The notes: generated by a model from the letters alone, not told the origin. A stretch of 64,000 bases of DNA from Hymenobacter sp. CRA2 (GCF_002007105.1 NZ_MVBC01000004.1:124001-188000); one strand, 5' to 3'; positions 24,037-32,904 are shown, numbered from the stretch's first letter. A program made the numbers and translations.

Positions 24037-24846
24037 ATGCCGTTTACGTTCAGCCACCCGGCCGCCGCGCTGCCCCTGGCCCGCTGGCTGCGCTTGTCGC
24101 CGTCGGCCCTGTTCGTGGGCAGCCTCAGCCCCGATTTTATTTATTTCCTGCAGCTGCGGGCCTCCGGCGAATTTGGCCACACCCTGCCGGGGCTCTTCCT
24201 GTTCTGCCTGCCCCTGAGCCTGCTAGTGCTCTGGCTCTGGCACCGTGTGGTAAAAGGCCCGGCCGTGGCGCTGTTGCCGGCCTGGGCCGCGCGCCGGGCT
24301 GCCCAGGCCGCGGCTGAGCCATACCCGTTCGGACCCGGTCGCCGCATGCTGGCTGTGTGCACCGCCGTGCTCGTCGGGGCCGTGACGCACGACGTGTGGG
24401 ACGCTTTCACCCACCAGGATGGCTGGGTGGCCCTGCACTGGCCCGTGCTGCTGCGCGAGTTGCCCTTCCCAGGATTCGGCACCATGCCCGTGTACAAGCT
24501 GGGCCAGCTGGGAAGCACGGCCGTAGGCGGCCTGCTGCTGGCGTGGTGGAGCTGGCGGTGGCTGCGGCGCCAGCCGCCAGCACCCACGGCCCCGGCGCTG
24601 GCTGGCCGGATAGGGTGGCTGGCGACTTTGCTCATCGGGGCGGCGGTGCTGGCAGTAAGCTATGCGCGTTGGGTAGCTCCGCCGCTGGAATCGTACCTGG
24701 CACTGCGGCTGTTTGTGCTCAGCATTATCGTTGCGTTTTGCTCGGCGCTATGGGTGGGGCTGCTGTTGTTTGGCTGGTGGTACCAACAAAAAGCCGGCCC
24801 CACGGGGCCGGCTCTGGTACGCAATTCAGCGGCGGAACAAGCTTAG
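24037..24846 (+). CDS. DUF4184-family membrane protein
   Basis: This 269-residue integral membrane protein begins MPFTFSHPAAALPLARW, the family hallmark, with SPDFIYFL close after. It has about six hydrophobic helices, and HDVWDAFTHQDGW between helices carries conserved His/Asp residues that could bind metal. These features recall membrane-bound metal-dependent hydrolases, but function is unknown. The ATG at 24037 fits the family; the longer frame to 23746 is antisense to the S46 signal peptide. Its stop overlaps the stop of the YkvA-type gene by four bases, and the terminator of that gene lies inside its own 3' end. Confidence 0.85.
   Translation: MPFTFSHPAAALPLARWLRLSPSALFVGSLSPDFIYFLQLRASGEFGHTLPGLFLFCLPLSLLVLWLWHRVVKGPAVALLPAWAARRAAQAAAEPYPFGPGRRMLAVCTAVLVGAVTHDVWDAFTHQDGWVALHWPVLLRELPFPGFGTMPVYKLGQLGSTAVGGLLLAWWSWRWLRRQPPAPTAPALAGRIGWLATLLIGAAVLAVSYARWVAPPLESYLALRLFVLSIIVAFCSALWVGLLLFGWWYQQKAGPTGPALVRNSAAEQA
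24788..24813 (-). terminator. Terminator of the YkvA-type gene, inside the convergent gene
   Basis: AGCCGGCCCC (24792-24801) pairs perfectly with GGGGCCGGCT (24804-24813). Only the minus strand gives a T run (AAAAA at 24788-24792 on plus). It therefore ends transcripts of the minus-strand gene while lying in the coding region of the DUF4184 gene. Confidence 0.7.
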
Positions 24847-25355
24847 GAATGGCCCATTTCGGCCACGGCCACGGCGTTCTGCGCCGAAGAAGCCGAAGTT
24901 TCTGGAGCCAGGGCCATATCCGGTGAATCGGCCGCGGCACTGGTGGCTTCCCATTCGCGGAAGCGCTTGATTTCGCCCTGGAACTTGCCAATAAACCAGC
25001 TTACTAAGCTCAGATCATCCAGGAAGCCCAGCACCGGAATGAAATCGGGCACCAAGTCGATGGGGGACAGCACGTAGAGCAGCACGGCCAGCCCGGAAAC
25101 GACGGTGCCGGTTTCAATCTGCCGGTACGAGCCGTTGATGTAAGCGCGCAAGAGCCGCACCAGCGTCAGGGCCGCGTCGAAGAGCTGCTTGAACTTGTTA
25201 TCCTTGCTCTCCTCGCTGGCCAGCTTGTCGGCTACTTCGTTGAGCACCAGCACGACCTTAAAAGGCTTACCCAGCAGCTTGCCGGCGCGGGTGGCGAAGA
25301 GGTTAAACAGGACGTTTTTGGAAATCTGAAGGCCGCGTTCGGCGAGAGAAGCCAT
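24843..25355 (-). CDS. YkvA-family protein (DUF1232)
   Basis: The 170 residues contain the DUF1232 hallmark: a hydrophobic helix VVSGLAVLLYVLSPIDLVPDFIPVLGFLDDLSLVSWFIG, with the SPIDLVPDFIP motif and one to two membrane passes. Function of the family is unknown. The N-terminal 80 residues are amphipathic and charged; the C-terminal 35 are Ala/Ser-rich and acidic. The ATG at 25355 (MASLAERGLQISK) was preferred over upstream codons in low-complexity sequence. The stop overlaps that of the DUF4184 gene by four bases. Confidence 0.85.
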   Translation of the reverse strand: MASLAERGLQISKNVLFNLFATRAGKLLGKPFKVVLVLNEVADKLASEESKDNKFKQLFDAALTLVRLLRAYINGSYRQIETGTVVSGLAVLLYVLSPIDLVPDFIPVLGFLDDLSLVSWFIGKFQGEIKRFREWEATSAAADSPDMALAPETSASSAQNAVAVAEMGHS

Positions 25356-25479
25356 AGTAAAAGGAGTCGGAAATGAGAGGTTGGAATGCCCCCGTGTACG
25401 CGGCTGGTAGCGGGGCGTTGTGCCGTGGCTTATTTGCCCAAAACCAGCTACGTTGCGCGGCCTCCTTTCCCTAACCGCT

Positions 25480-26154
25480 ATGCGCATCACCGCCCTGCAC
25501 CTGTTTACTGCTGATTTGGCTGCGCTGCACCAATTCTACGGACATGTCTTGGGCCTGCCCGTGCGCGTCGGGCCGCAGCAAATTCTGGAAGTCACCGTGG
25601 GCTACTCTCGTTTGCGCTTTCACCCAGCGCTGCCGGGCACGGCACCGTTCTACCACTTCGCCTTTCACATTCCGCACAATCAGCTCGACGAGGCCTACGC
25701 CTGGTGCCGGGTCCGCATCCCCTTGCTGCCTTTCACGCATGGGCAGCCCATAGCGGACTTTCCCAACTGGCAGGCCCGCGCTTTTTACTTTCACGACCCT
25801 GCCGGCAACATCCTCGAATGCATTGCCCGCACGCCGCTGCCCAACGCCTCGGCCGTGCCGTTTGCCGCCACCAGCCTGCTCGGCCTGAGCGAAGCCGGAA
25901 TCGTGACATCCGATGTGCCGGCCCTGACTGAGTACCTGGCGGCAACTCACGGAATTCCCGCGTTTCACCGCGGCCCGCGCCTGCCTCATTTTGCGGCCCT
26001 CGGCGACGATGACGGGCTACTGATTCTGACCGCAGAGCAGCGCGGGTGGTTGCCGACCGGGCGCCCGGCCGCTCAGCACTGGCTCCGCGTGGAAGGCAAG
26101 CAGGCCGGCCACGAGTTCAGCTGGGAGCACCCGGCTTGGCATCGTAATCGGTAG
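25480..26154 (+). CDS. VOC-superfamily (glyoxalase-like) protein with two modules
   Basis: This 224-residue protein has a first glyoxalase module (about 1-115: MRITALHLFTADLAALHQFYGHVLGLPV to FYFHDPAGNILECIAR), with the beta-alpha-beta-beta-beta order and possible metal ligands His7 and Glu near ILE. The second module (about 130-220) is degenerate. VOC proteins act in lyase, dioxygenase or resistance reactions, and the substrate here is unknown. The ATG at 25480 begins at the first beta strand. A bidirectional terminator follows. Confidence 0.85.
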   Translation: MRITALHLFTADLAALHQFYGHVLGLPVRVGPQQILEVTVGYSRLRFHPALPGTAPFYHFAFHIPHNQLDEAYAWCRVRIPLLPFTHGQPIADFPNWQARAFYFHDPAGNILECIARTPLPNASAVPFAATSLLGLSEAGIVTSDVPALTEYLAATHGIPAFHRGPRLPHFAALGDDDGLLILTAEQRGWLPTGRPAAQHWLRVEGKQAGHEFSWEHPAWHRNR

Positions 26155-26162
26155 CCACAAAG

Positions 26163-26199
26163 AAAAAGGCCCCATCCGCGTGCGGATGGGGCCTTTTTT
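26163..26199. terminator. Bidirectional terminator between VOC and T9SS nuclease genes
   Basis: An arm at 26163-26179 (AAAAAGGCCCCATCCGC) pairs perfectly with 26182-26198, with T runs at both ends. The flanking genes converge. Confidence 0.9.
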
Positions 26200-26223
26200 A
26201 GAAGCCGGGAGGTTAACCGAAGC

Positions 26224-29200
26224 TTACTGCTTCACAAAGCGCTCCACGTAGGTGTTCTGCTGACCCACGATGCGTACCACGTACATACCGGCGTGCAGGG
26301 CACCCACTTTCTGGTTCAGCTGCTGGTTCAGTTGCTCCAGCGAGCCGGTGGTGCTAACCACGAGGCGGCCGTCGGTGGTGAGTACCTGCAGCTGCAGCGA
26401 CTGGCTGCGCTCGGGCACCTCCACGCGGATGGACTTGCTCACCGGGTTCGGGTACAGGCCCAGCTTGGCGGTGGCGGGCAGTTTGGTGCCCGTTACGCTG
26501 GTCGACAGGTCGTAGCGCGTCTGCACCGGGTAGTGGTCGGTGGTGGTGGAAGCGTAGTTGCTCACCAGGCTCGTAACGTCGGTGCGGATAGCGGCCGACG
26601 ACGGGATGAAGTACGGCGACAACTCGTTGGACACGATAACGTTGTCGATAACCGTGTTGTAGCTTACCGTCGATTGCTGGCCGGCCTGGGCCAGGGGCAG
26701 CGTCAGGGCGGTGTAGTTGGCCTGGTCGAGCATGAACGAGTTGTACGACGACACGGGCGGGGTAACGCCCGTGGCGATGGTGCCGTTCAGCACGTCGTTG
26801 TAGTCGCCCAGGATGATGATGTTGCTCGTGGCGTAGTTGGCGTCGAGTTCGGCTTTCAGTGCGTCGGCACCGGCTTTGCGGCGGGCATAGTCATCGGCCG
26901 AAGTCGCGGTCGAGTTAGCCTTGGCGTGGATCAGCACGAAGTTGATGCGCTTGGTCACGCCGTTCAGCGTCACGTCGGCCGTCATCATGTACGGGAAGCG
27001 GCCCGAAGCCCAGGCAGTGTAGGCAGCGCAGCCCTGCGTCTGGGTGCAGCGCAGCAGGCCCACCACCGATACGTTGCTCACCACGCTGGTACGGTACACG
27101 AAGGCCAGTTTCTGGGCGCTCGGGTAATCCGTATCGGTGCGGCTGTCGGCGTAAGAACCGAAGTCCGATACGCGGTAGGCGTAGCCGGGCATCTGGCTCA
27201 CGAGCGTGTTCAGGCGCGTGGTGTCCACTACTTCAGCCAGGGCAAACACGTCTGCGTTCAGGTTCGTCAGGATGGTCTTGACGTTGGCCTGCTGCTGGTT
27301 GTCGTCCGTCGGGCCCTGGGCCGTCGAGCCAAACCACTCGATGTTCCAGTTCACCACTTCCAGCGTGTTGGCCACGTCGTAGGTGTCGCCGGTCACGGCA
27401 ATGCTGCTGGCCGTAGCACCCGGCGAAGTCACCGCAATGCTGGCGTTGTAGGTCGTGGAGGCGGCAGTGGGGCGGAAGCGAACCGTCACGGTCTTGGCCG
27501 CGCCGTTGGCTTCGGCTTGCGTCAGCGTCAGGGTGCTGGCGAAGGTCGTGCCGTCTTTCGAGAGGGTGAAGGCCGGGTTCGACGAGGTCAGCGTCACGCC
27601 ACCCGTCAGGTCGTTCGACGTGATGAGGAGCTGCTTGTCGCCGTTGGTGTTAACGACTTGGTAGCCAAACGCCAGGCGGTTCTGGTCGGTGTATACCGTC
27701 GGCGCCGGAGCCGTGGCCGAGTTGGTCAGCTGGATGTCATCCAGCGTCCAGCGGGCGGCACCCTGCGTGGTCGAGGTGTAAACGAAGGCCACGTACACGC
27801 GGGCAGCCTTGAAGGCCGACAGGTTCACGTTGGGCGTCTGCGTCCAGATATCGGAGCCAGCCTGCGGGAAGCGCACGGCCAGATCGGTCCAGGTAGCCGA
27901 GCTCGGGTTACCCGTGCCGGTGTAGTTCGTCGATACGCGCAGCTTCAGGCCCGGGCCGGCAAAGGCGGTGCGGCTCCAGAAGGAGAACAGCGGGAAGTTG
28001 TAGGTGCTCAGATCGAAGGCCGGCGAAATCAGCCAGTCTTCGTTGGGCTGGTTGCCGCTGGCGAAGCCGTTGATCTGTACGCCGCTGGCGGCGCTGGCGG
28101 TCGGGTCGTTGGCGTTGCGACCAAAGTTGGTGCAGGCCCAGGTCTGCGCGCCCGTCACGCTAACCTGCGTCCAGCCGTCGGAAATGGCCGTGGTGCCGGT
28201 GCAGGTCTGAAAGTTGAATACCGTCTGGTTCGGATCGGCACCCGTACCCGTCAGGGCCAGCGTCTTGGTGGCGGCACCGGCGCTGGTGTGGGTGATGCTG
28301 CCCGTGGCGCCGCCGGTGGCGGTGGGGGCAAACTTCACGTACAGCGTCTTGGCCGCGCCCAGCTCGGCCGTGGTCAGCGTCAGGCTGCTGGTGAAGGTAG
28401 TGTTGTCCTTCGAAATGGTGAAGGGGCCGCTGGCCGTTACCGTCACGTCGCCGGTCAGGTTAGCACCCGATACGGTGTAGCTCAGCGGGGCCGAGGTCGT
28501 GTTGATGTTCTGGCTCGGGAAGGCCAGCGTGGCGGCCGACAGCGTCACGGTCGGCGCGTTCGGGTTGGCCGTGCCCCAGCTCAGCTGGAAATCATCCACC
28601 GCCATGCCGTCGTCGGAGCTGGTGGCGTTGAAGTCGTTCCAGCGAATCCAGAAGGTAGCGCCAGCGGGGATGTTCAGGCCGGTGATGGTGCTGGTAATCG
28701 TGGCCGTGTGGGCCGGCGTGCTGATGCCGTTGGTGGTTGCCCCGCCCGGGTTGGCGTAGTCCAGCGCCGTTACGTCGGTCCAGGTGCCGCTGCTCGTGCT
28801 CAGCGAGGTAGCGTCGGTGCTGTACTGAAAGGTAAGCTTGTCGGAGCGGTTGGCGGCCCCTACGCGCCAGGTTTCGCCCACGTACGAAATGGTCAGGCTG
28901 GTCAGGGGCGCACCCGTGTTGTTGATAAAGGACCCGCCCAGGATGCTCGACTGCGCGCCGCTAAGCAGGGCGCCGAAAGCCCGGTCGGTACCGTTGGTGG
29001 CACCGTAGCTGTAGGTGTTGCCGCCGTTGGCCGCGCCGTTATCCGCCGCGTACTGATCATTGGCACTGGTGCCAGTGCCGTTGACTTCCAGAAAGTCCCA
29101 GCCGGTCGGCAGGGTTGCTTTGGTATTAGTGGTGCCGCTAGTTGCCAGCCCGTCGAAGTTCTGGGTGTAAGGGCTGGTCACCAGCGGAGCCGGCGTGGCT

Positions 29201-29280
29201 TGAGCCCAGCTTTGCTGAGCGCTAACGCTGAGCAGGCCGGCGCCAAACAAGCCAAGAAGTAAAGGTGATTTCATCGACAT
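26224..29280 (-). CDS. Secreted endonuclease/exonuclease/phosphatase-family protein with T9SS sorting domain
   Basis: This 1018-residue secreted protein has a signal peptide (LLGLFGAGLLSVSAQQSWA). Two beta-sandwich or jelly-roll parts of unknown binding role follow, with repeated Ig-like stretches (TVTLSAATLAFPSQNINTTSAP). The EEP nuclease domain starts near 640: NWNIEWFG, then ALAEVVD, NFVLIHAKAN, IILGDYNDVL, and TTDHYPV at its end. The last 80 residues (LYPNPVSKSIRVEV to GMYVVRIV) are a type A T9SS C-terminal domain. It probably cleaves extracellular DNA or phosphodiesters. The promoter at 29306-29333 and a shared terminator suggest a single-gene unit. Confidence 0.92.
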   Translation of the reverse strand: MSMKSPLLLGLFGAGLLSVSAQQSWAQATPAPLVTSPYTQNFDGLATSGTTNTKATLPTGWDFLEVNGTGTSANDQYAADNGAANGGNTYSYGATNGTDRAFGALLSGAQSSILGGSFINNTGAPLTSLTISYVGETWRVGAANRSDKLTFQYSTDATSLSTSSGTWTDVTALDYANPGGATTNGISTPAHTATITSTITGLNIPAGATFWIRWNDFNATSSDDGMAVDDFQLSWGTANPNAPTVTLSAATLAFPSQNINTTSAPLSYTVSGANLTGDVTVTASGPFTISKDNTTFTSSLTLTTAELGAAKTLYVKFAPTATGGATGSITHTSAGAATKTLALTGTGADPNQTVFNFQTCTGTTAISDGWTQVSVTGAQTWACTNFGRNANDPTASAASGVQINGFASGNQPNEDWLISPAFDLSTYNFPLFSFWSRTAFAGPGLKLRVSTNYTGTGNPSSATWTDLAVRFPQAGSDIWTQTPNVNLSAFKAARVYVAFVYTSTTQGAARWTLDDIQLTNSATAPAPTVYTDQNRLAFGYQVVNTNGDKQLLITSNDLTGGVTLTSSNPAFTLSKDGTTFASTLTLTQAEANGAAKTVTVRFRPTAASTTYNASIAVTSPGATASSIAVTGDTYDVANTLEVVNWNIEWFGSTAQGPTDDNQQQANVKTILTNLNADVFALAEVVDTTRLNTLVSQMPGYAYRVSDFGSYADSRTDTDYPSAQKLAFVYRTSVVSNVSVVGLLRCTQTQGCAAYTAWASGRFPYMMTADVTLNGVTKRINFVLIHAKANSTATSADDYARRKAGADALKAELDANYATSNIIILGDYNDVLNGTIATGVTPPVSSYNSFMLDQANYTALTLPLAQAGQQSTVSYNTVIDNVIVSNELSPYFIPSSAAIRTDVTSLVSNYASTTTDHYPVQTRYDLSTSVTGTKLPATAKLGLYPNPVSKSIRVEVPERSQSLQLQVLTTDGRLVVSTTGSLEQLNQQLNQKVGALHAGMYVVRIVGQQNTYVERFVKQ

Positions 29281-29305
29281 GAAGGTCGTGTTGGTGATGG
29301 GAATG

Positions 29306-29333
29306 CAAAACTACTGGTAGGCAGGGGTTACAA
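29306..29333 (-). promoter_or_regulatory. Promoter of the T9SS nuclease gene
   Basis: On the minus strand a TTG (29331-29333) is followed after 17 bases by TAGTTTTG (29306-29313), an exact match to TAnnTTTG. It is 25 bases from the ATG at 29280. Confidence 0.6.
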
Positions 29334-29436
29334 TGTTACCCAAATGTTACGAATCCATCACCAAGTCAGCCACTAAGCTTCACAGACTGATACTCAGGGC
29401 GTGCCTGTAACTTGCGTTTTCACCTGCTGACTGCTT

Positions 29437-29970
29437 ATGTCGCTCATCGAACGGCCCGCGCCCGGTTCCTACCCCGCTTACTTCGATAACTACTTGGGTC
29501 GCGTTGCCGATCCGTGGCCTATGCTAGGCGTGCAGCCCACGGCCGTGCACCAGCTGCTGGCCGGGCTGACGGACGCACAAGCCGCATTGCGCTACGCCCC
29601 GGGCAAGTGGAGCATCAAGCAAGTAGTGCTGCACCTAGCCGACGCCGAACGGATTTTCGCCTACCGCGCCCTGTGCATTGCCCGCGGCGAAGTGCAGAGC
29701 CTGCCCGGCTTCGATGAAAATACCTACGCCGACGTATCCAGCGCCGATGAACGGACGCTGGCGAGCCTGCTGACCGAGTACGCCGCCGTGCGCCAGGCTA
29801 CGCTGGCGCTGTACCAAAGCTTCACCGCCGAGCAACTCAACCGCCACGGCCAGGCTAACGCCAACCCCGTAACGGTGCGCGCCCTGCTGTTTGTCACGGC
29901 CGGGCACGAGGCACACCACCTGCACATCCTGGCCGAGCGCTACCTACCTCTGCTTACGACCGGGGCGTAG
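29437..29970 (+). CDS. DinB-family protein
   Basis: This 177-residue four-helix bundle is of the DinB/YfiT type. Seen: YAPGKWSIKQVVLHLADAERIF, with His in the HLADAE position, and GHEAHHLHILAERYLP near the end. The three His at these sites usually bind a metal ion. Many members are bacillithiol- or mycothiol-dependent transferases, and the reaction here is unknown. The start MSLIERPAPGSYP is plausible. No terminator is evident; ACTCCTTAATAGTA follows the stop, partly like the repeat at 33067. Confidence 0.85.
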   Translation: MSLIERPAPGSYPAYFDNYLGRVADPWPMLGVQPTAVHQLLAGLTDAQAALRYAPGKWSIKQVVLHLADAERIFAYRALCIARGEVQSLPGFDENTYADVSSADERTLASLLTEYAAVRQATLALYQSFTAEQLNRHGQANANPVTVRALLFVTAGHEAHHLHILAERYLPLLTTGA

Positions 29971-30014
29971 CGCCGCAGCCACTCCTTAATAGTAAAAACA
30001 GGCAAGGAGCCGCG

Positions 30015-30659
30015 CTACGCTTTGGTGTAGTACGGCTCTTTTTCCTTGTCGTGAAAGCGCAGGTAGCCGTGCAGCACCAGCTTGATGAGCATGCGGTGCG
30101 CCCGACGCTTCGACACGTTGATGAGCTTCACGTACTGCGGCAGGGTCAGGCGCGGGTGCTGGCGCACGTAGTCGAGGGCCGCCTGCTCGTGCCGGCTTAG
30201 CGGCAGCCATTCCAGGGTGCTGCCGGGGGGCGGCTCGTTACGTAGCGTCCGCTCGGTGAGCTGACTGGTTTGCACGCTTTCGGCTCCTACGCGCACGTAA
30301 CTGCGCCAGTCGTCGGGCCCAACCAGGGCCCGGTGAGGCTTACGCGTGCTTTCCGCCACGCTCACCACCAGCACGGCGCGGGCATCGTGTTCCACCTCGT
30401 CGATGCGCAGCGTCAGGGGCGGATCGACGTAGTGCTGCGCCGCCTGCAGCAGCAGGTAGCGTTCCTCTTCCGCGTCGAGCACGCCCACGAGGCGGCCATT
30501 GTCTTCGACGCCCACCAGAATTTGTCCACCATGCGCATTGGCCAGCGAAGCCAGCGTCCGCGAAATCCGCGTGGGGTGGGTCGTACGCTTTTTAAATTCC
30601 AGCGTGCCGCTTTCGCCCTGGGCAATCAATTCGCGTACTTGGGAGAGCGTAAATGCCAT
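30015..30659 (-). CDS. AlbA_2/Schlafen-type domain protein with winged-helix tail
   Basis: The 214 residues start MAFTLSQVRELIAQGESGTLEFKKRT, the opening of the AlbA_2 domain (also called divergent AAA-4). LASLANAHGGQILVGVEDNGRLVGV is the glycine-rich strand. A C-terminal winged helix (HPRLTLPQYVKLINVSKRRAHRMLIKLVLHGYLRF) suggests DNA binding, as in transcription regulators of this family. Schlafen-like domains can also cleave RNA. Which applies is unknown. No neighbour on the same strand within 300 bases. Confidence 0.85.
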   Translation of the reverse strand: MAFTLSQVRELIAQGESGTLEFKKRTTHPTRISRTLASLANAHGGQILVGVEDNGRLVGVLDAEEERYLLLQAAQHYVDPPLTLRIDEVEHDARAVLVVSVAESTRKPHRALVGPDDWRSYVRVGAESVQTSQLTERTLRNEPPPGSTLEWLPLSRHEQAALDYVRQHPRLTLPQYVKLINVSKRRAHRMLIKLVLHGYLRFHDKEKEPYYTKA

Positions 30660-30976
30660 AATCAGCGCATCTGGAAAGGAGGGCGGGAAAAAATCCCCAA
30701 GCCCAAAAGCAAGAGTATTTTACAACTAGGAATCAGAGAAACGAGTTTCCGGCTGCGGTGCGGCACAACGTTGGCCCGGATAATTGGGTTACGCCAAATC
30801 CCCGGCAGCCTAATTGTCAGGCATGTTCCCCGATGCTTCTCACGGCATAATCAGCACAAGAGTCTGCGGTTGGTAATGAGGTGCGGCTGAAATATGTATA
30901 CACAGGTTTTTAACCTCAAAAAATAAGCCCGGCACCGCACTGGTACCGGGCTTTGCAGGCAGTAGCTATCAGGCGC
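30660..30976. other. Intergenic stretch with a terminator at its right end
   Basis: No gene is seen. A small perfect hairpin AGGTT-ttt-AACCT lies near 30905-30917, and the terminator of the AT-hook gene is at 30917-30953. The remainder is mixed sequence that may hold the promoter of the AlbA_2 gene, which I cannot place. Confidence 0.4.
30917..30953 (-). terminator. Terminator of the AT-hook-like gene
   Basis: AAGCCCGG (from 30926) pairs with CCGGGCTT around a short stem extension (ACC/GGT), and the minus strand runs into TTATTTTTTG. It lies just past the stop at 30977. Confidence 0.7.
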
Positions 30977-31237
30977 TTAGCCGTTGTTAGCAGCGTTCTT
31001 GGGCGGGCGGCCCGGGCCCCGACGACGGCCACCTTCGCCGCTTTCGGCTGTAGCAGCCGTCTTGCGGCCGGGTTTCTTGCGCTCCGTGGGCTCGTATTCG
31101 GGGTCCAGCAGTTCAGCCAACTCGTTCAGTGCCGTCTGCACCTTGCCGTGCGCACGACGGATTTCACGAACCAGGTTTTCATTACGCGTGGCATCCGTGA
31201 GGACTTTTTGCAGATGCTGGAGGTTGAGTTCGGCCAT
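30977..31237 (-). CDS. Small DNA-binding-like protein with an AT-hook tail
   Basis: The 86 residues begin MAELNLQHLQKVLTDATRN and form one long charged helix of 55 residues. A basic tail follows: ERKKPGRKT and GRRRGPGRPPKN, the latter close to the AT-hook core RGRP. A role as a nucleoid-associated or histone-like protein is inferred from this. An upstream in-frame ATG at 31264 is possible; MAEL is the more usual start. A -7-like TTCCTTTG lies about 45 bases upstream on the minus strand. Confidence 0.7.
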   Translation of the reverse strand: MAELNLQHLQKVLTDATRNENLVREIRRAHGKVQTALNELAELLDPEYEPTERKKPGRKTAATAESGEGGRRRGPGRPPKNAANNG

Positions 31238-31496
31238 TGCTATGAATTCATTAAGTGAGTGCAAATTCTGAACAAAGGAACGATAAATGGAAAATAAAGT
31301 AGCGCTAAAAGATGACTTTTTTTTCTATTATACACTACTAATCCGCTTGGCAGGGCCGGTAGAGCCGTTTTGTTTCTGGAATTACCCCTTAATGCACTCA
31401 GGCCTAAGGATTAAATAGGGGCATTAATCGCCTTAATAAATGTGTTTTTAAGTCGAACGATCTACCCGATTTTTTAAGTGCAACCTGCCCTTTGGA

Positions 31497-32378
31497 TTAC
31501 TGTCCGATACCTGTTTCTTCCGCTGAAATTCGCCACAGCCGGTGCATTTCGGCGCGGTTATCGGCGCGCCCCGAAGTGCGGGCCCGGCGGCAATTCTTGA
31601 AATAGTGGCCGTCGGCGGCGGCGGCGTCCGTAGTGGTTGCTAGGTGTACGATGGTGGCCGCAGCTTGCTCAGGTAGCTTAGCGAAAGGCGCAGCTAGCCG
31701 CATCAGTGCCCGCACCAGCAGCGGGCTGTGCGACCAAAGGTTGGAGCTGACAACGCCGGGGTGCAGGCAATGAGCAGTAATGCCCGTGAGTTCCAGGCGT
31801 TCAGATAACGCTTTGGTAAACAAAATGTTGGCTAGTTTAGAGTCGCAATACGCCGTCAGGGCGCTGCTGCGGTTGGAATCGATGCGGGCGGCAGCGGTGC
31901 TTTCGATTTCGCCCAGCCAGTGTGCGTCCGAGGCCACGGTGATGACGCGCGCGCCCGGGCCTGCAGCCTCCAGTTGGGGCAGCAAGTGGTTGGTGAGGAT
32001 AAACGGGGCCAGATGATTGGTGGCCCAGCACAGCTCGTGGCCCTCGGGCGTGGTCGTGAGACGGTTGGGCAATACCCCGGCGTTGTTAATGAGCACGTCG
32101 ACGCGCGGGTAATGCTGGCCTAGCTCCGCGCCCAGCCGGTGCACGTCGGCCAGGTTGGCCAAGTCGCAGAGGTGCAGATCCGCCTCGGGCGCGGCGGGGG
32201 CTGCCAGACGCAGGGCTGCGCGGGCTTGCTCGCCGCGCATTCGGTCGCGGCCGATGAGCACCAGCCGGGCGCCCAACTGGGCCAGCTGCCGGGCGGCAGC
32301 CAATCCGATGCCAGCTGTGGCGCCGGTAAGCACAACCGTGCGTCCCTGCAACGACCAGGAAGCAGATGCTAATTTCAT
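31497..32378 (-). CDS. SDR-family oxidoreductase, retinol-dehydrogenase-like
   Basis: This 293-residue classical SDR has TGATAGIG (cofactor), LHLCDLANLADV, INNAGV, a Ser in VITVASDAHW and the catalytic YCDSK. The pattern matches the broad retinol dehydrogenase/protochlorophyllide reductase-like group that oxidises or reduces lipophilic alcohols; the true substrate is unknown. The start MKLASASWSLQGRTVVLTG fits well. It lies downstream of the DUF3127 gene on the same strand, with a strong terminator between. Confidence 0.88.
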   Translation of the reverse strand: MKLASASWSLQGRTVVLTGATAGIGLAAARQLAQLGARLVLIGRDRMRGEQARAALRLAAPAAPEADLHLCDLANLADVHRLGAELGQHYPRVDVLINNAGVLPNRLTTTPEGHELCWATNHLAPFILTNHLLPQLEAAGPGARVITVASDAHWLGEIESTAAARIDSNRSSALTAYCDSKLANILFTKALSERLELTGITAHCLHPGVVSSNLWSHSPLLVRALMRLAAPFAKLPEQAAATIVHLATTTDAAAADGHYFKNCRRARTSGRADNRAEMHRLWRISAEETGIGQ

Positions 32379-32425
32379 GCAGTGGAGGGTGGACCGACGA
32401 CTGAGCGCCGGCGCCCGGTATACGC

Positions 32426-32462
32426 AAAAATGCCACCCCCGGCAGAAAGGGGTGGCATTTTT
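32426..32462. terminator. Hairpin terminator after the DUF3127 gene
   Basis: AAAAATGCCACCCC (32426-32439) pairs perfectly with GGGGTGGCATTTTT (32449-32462). On the minus strand it ends the DUF3127 transcript. Confidence 0.88.
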
Positions 32463-32484
32463 ATTTCAAGCTCAACGGCGTTGC

Positions 32485-32904
32485 TTAGAAGGGCAGGTCG
32501 TTGTCGTCGTCGGAGGCAATGGGAGCCGGGCGCTGCGGCTGGGCGTCGCGGCGCAGGCCGGGGTTCTGGTTGGCAGCCGGAGCGGCGTAGCCACCGCCTT
32601 GGTTACCACCGCTAGCGGCACCGCCGCTGGCCGGCTCGATGCGCCAGGCTTCCAGGTTGGTGAAGTACAGCATCTGGCCGTTCTTGTTGAAGCCGCGGCC
32701 GCGCAGGTTGAACTGCACGCGCACTTCATCACCAATTTTGTATTGATCGATCAGCGCGGTCTTGTCCTGCACCAGCTGAAACTTGATATGCTCGGGATAC
32801 TGGCCGTCGACGACTTCCAGCACGAACTCGCGCTTGCGGAATTTCTCGCTCACCTGTTGCTCGTCCATGATGTCGTGCAGGCGGCCGGTAGCTTCGTAAG
32901 CCAT
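32485..32904 (-). CDS. DUF3127-domain OB-fold protein with SSB-like acidic tail
   Basis: The 139 residues begin MAYEATGRLHDIMDEQQ and form a DUF3127 domain to about 95 (FVLEVVDGQYPEHIKFQLVQDK, then EVRVQFNLRGRGF), an OB-like fold found in Bacteroidota. A Gly/Ala/Gln-rich linker follows, and the protein ends DDDNDLPF. That ending copies the acidic tip of SSB (D-D-D-x-x-P-F), through which SSB recruits repair proteins. Single-strand DNA binding is inferred from fold and tail; known phage and plasmid relatives fit. Strong terminator follows. Confidence 0.85.
   Translation of the reverse strand: MAYEATGRLHDIMDEQQVSEKFRKREFVLEVVDGQYPEHIKFQLVQDKTALIDQYKIGDEVRVQFNLRGRGFNKNGQMLYFTNLEAWRIEPASGGAASGGNQGGGYAAPAANQNPGLRRDAQPQRPAPIASDDDNDLPF

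Noticed and set aside
24788-24813. Terminator of the DUF4184 gene
   Set aside because: On the plus strand there is no T run and the hairpin lies before the stop.
26293-29262. 989-codon open frame antisense to the T9SS nuclease gene
   Set aside because: It is mostly Val, Gly, Arg and His with no domain. It mirrors the codon use of the real gene, which has a signal peptide, a nuclease domain and a sorting tail.
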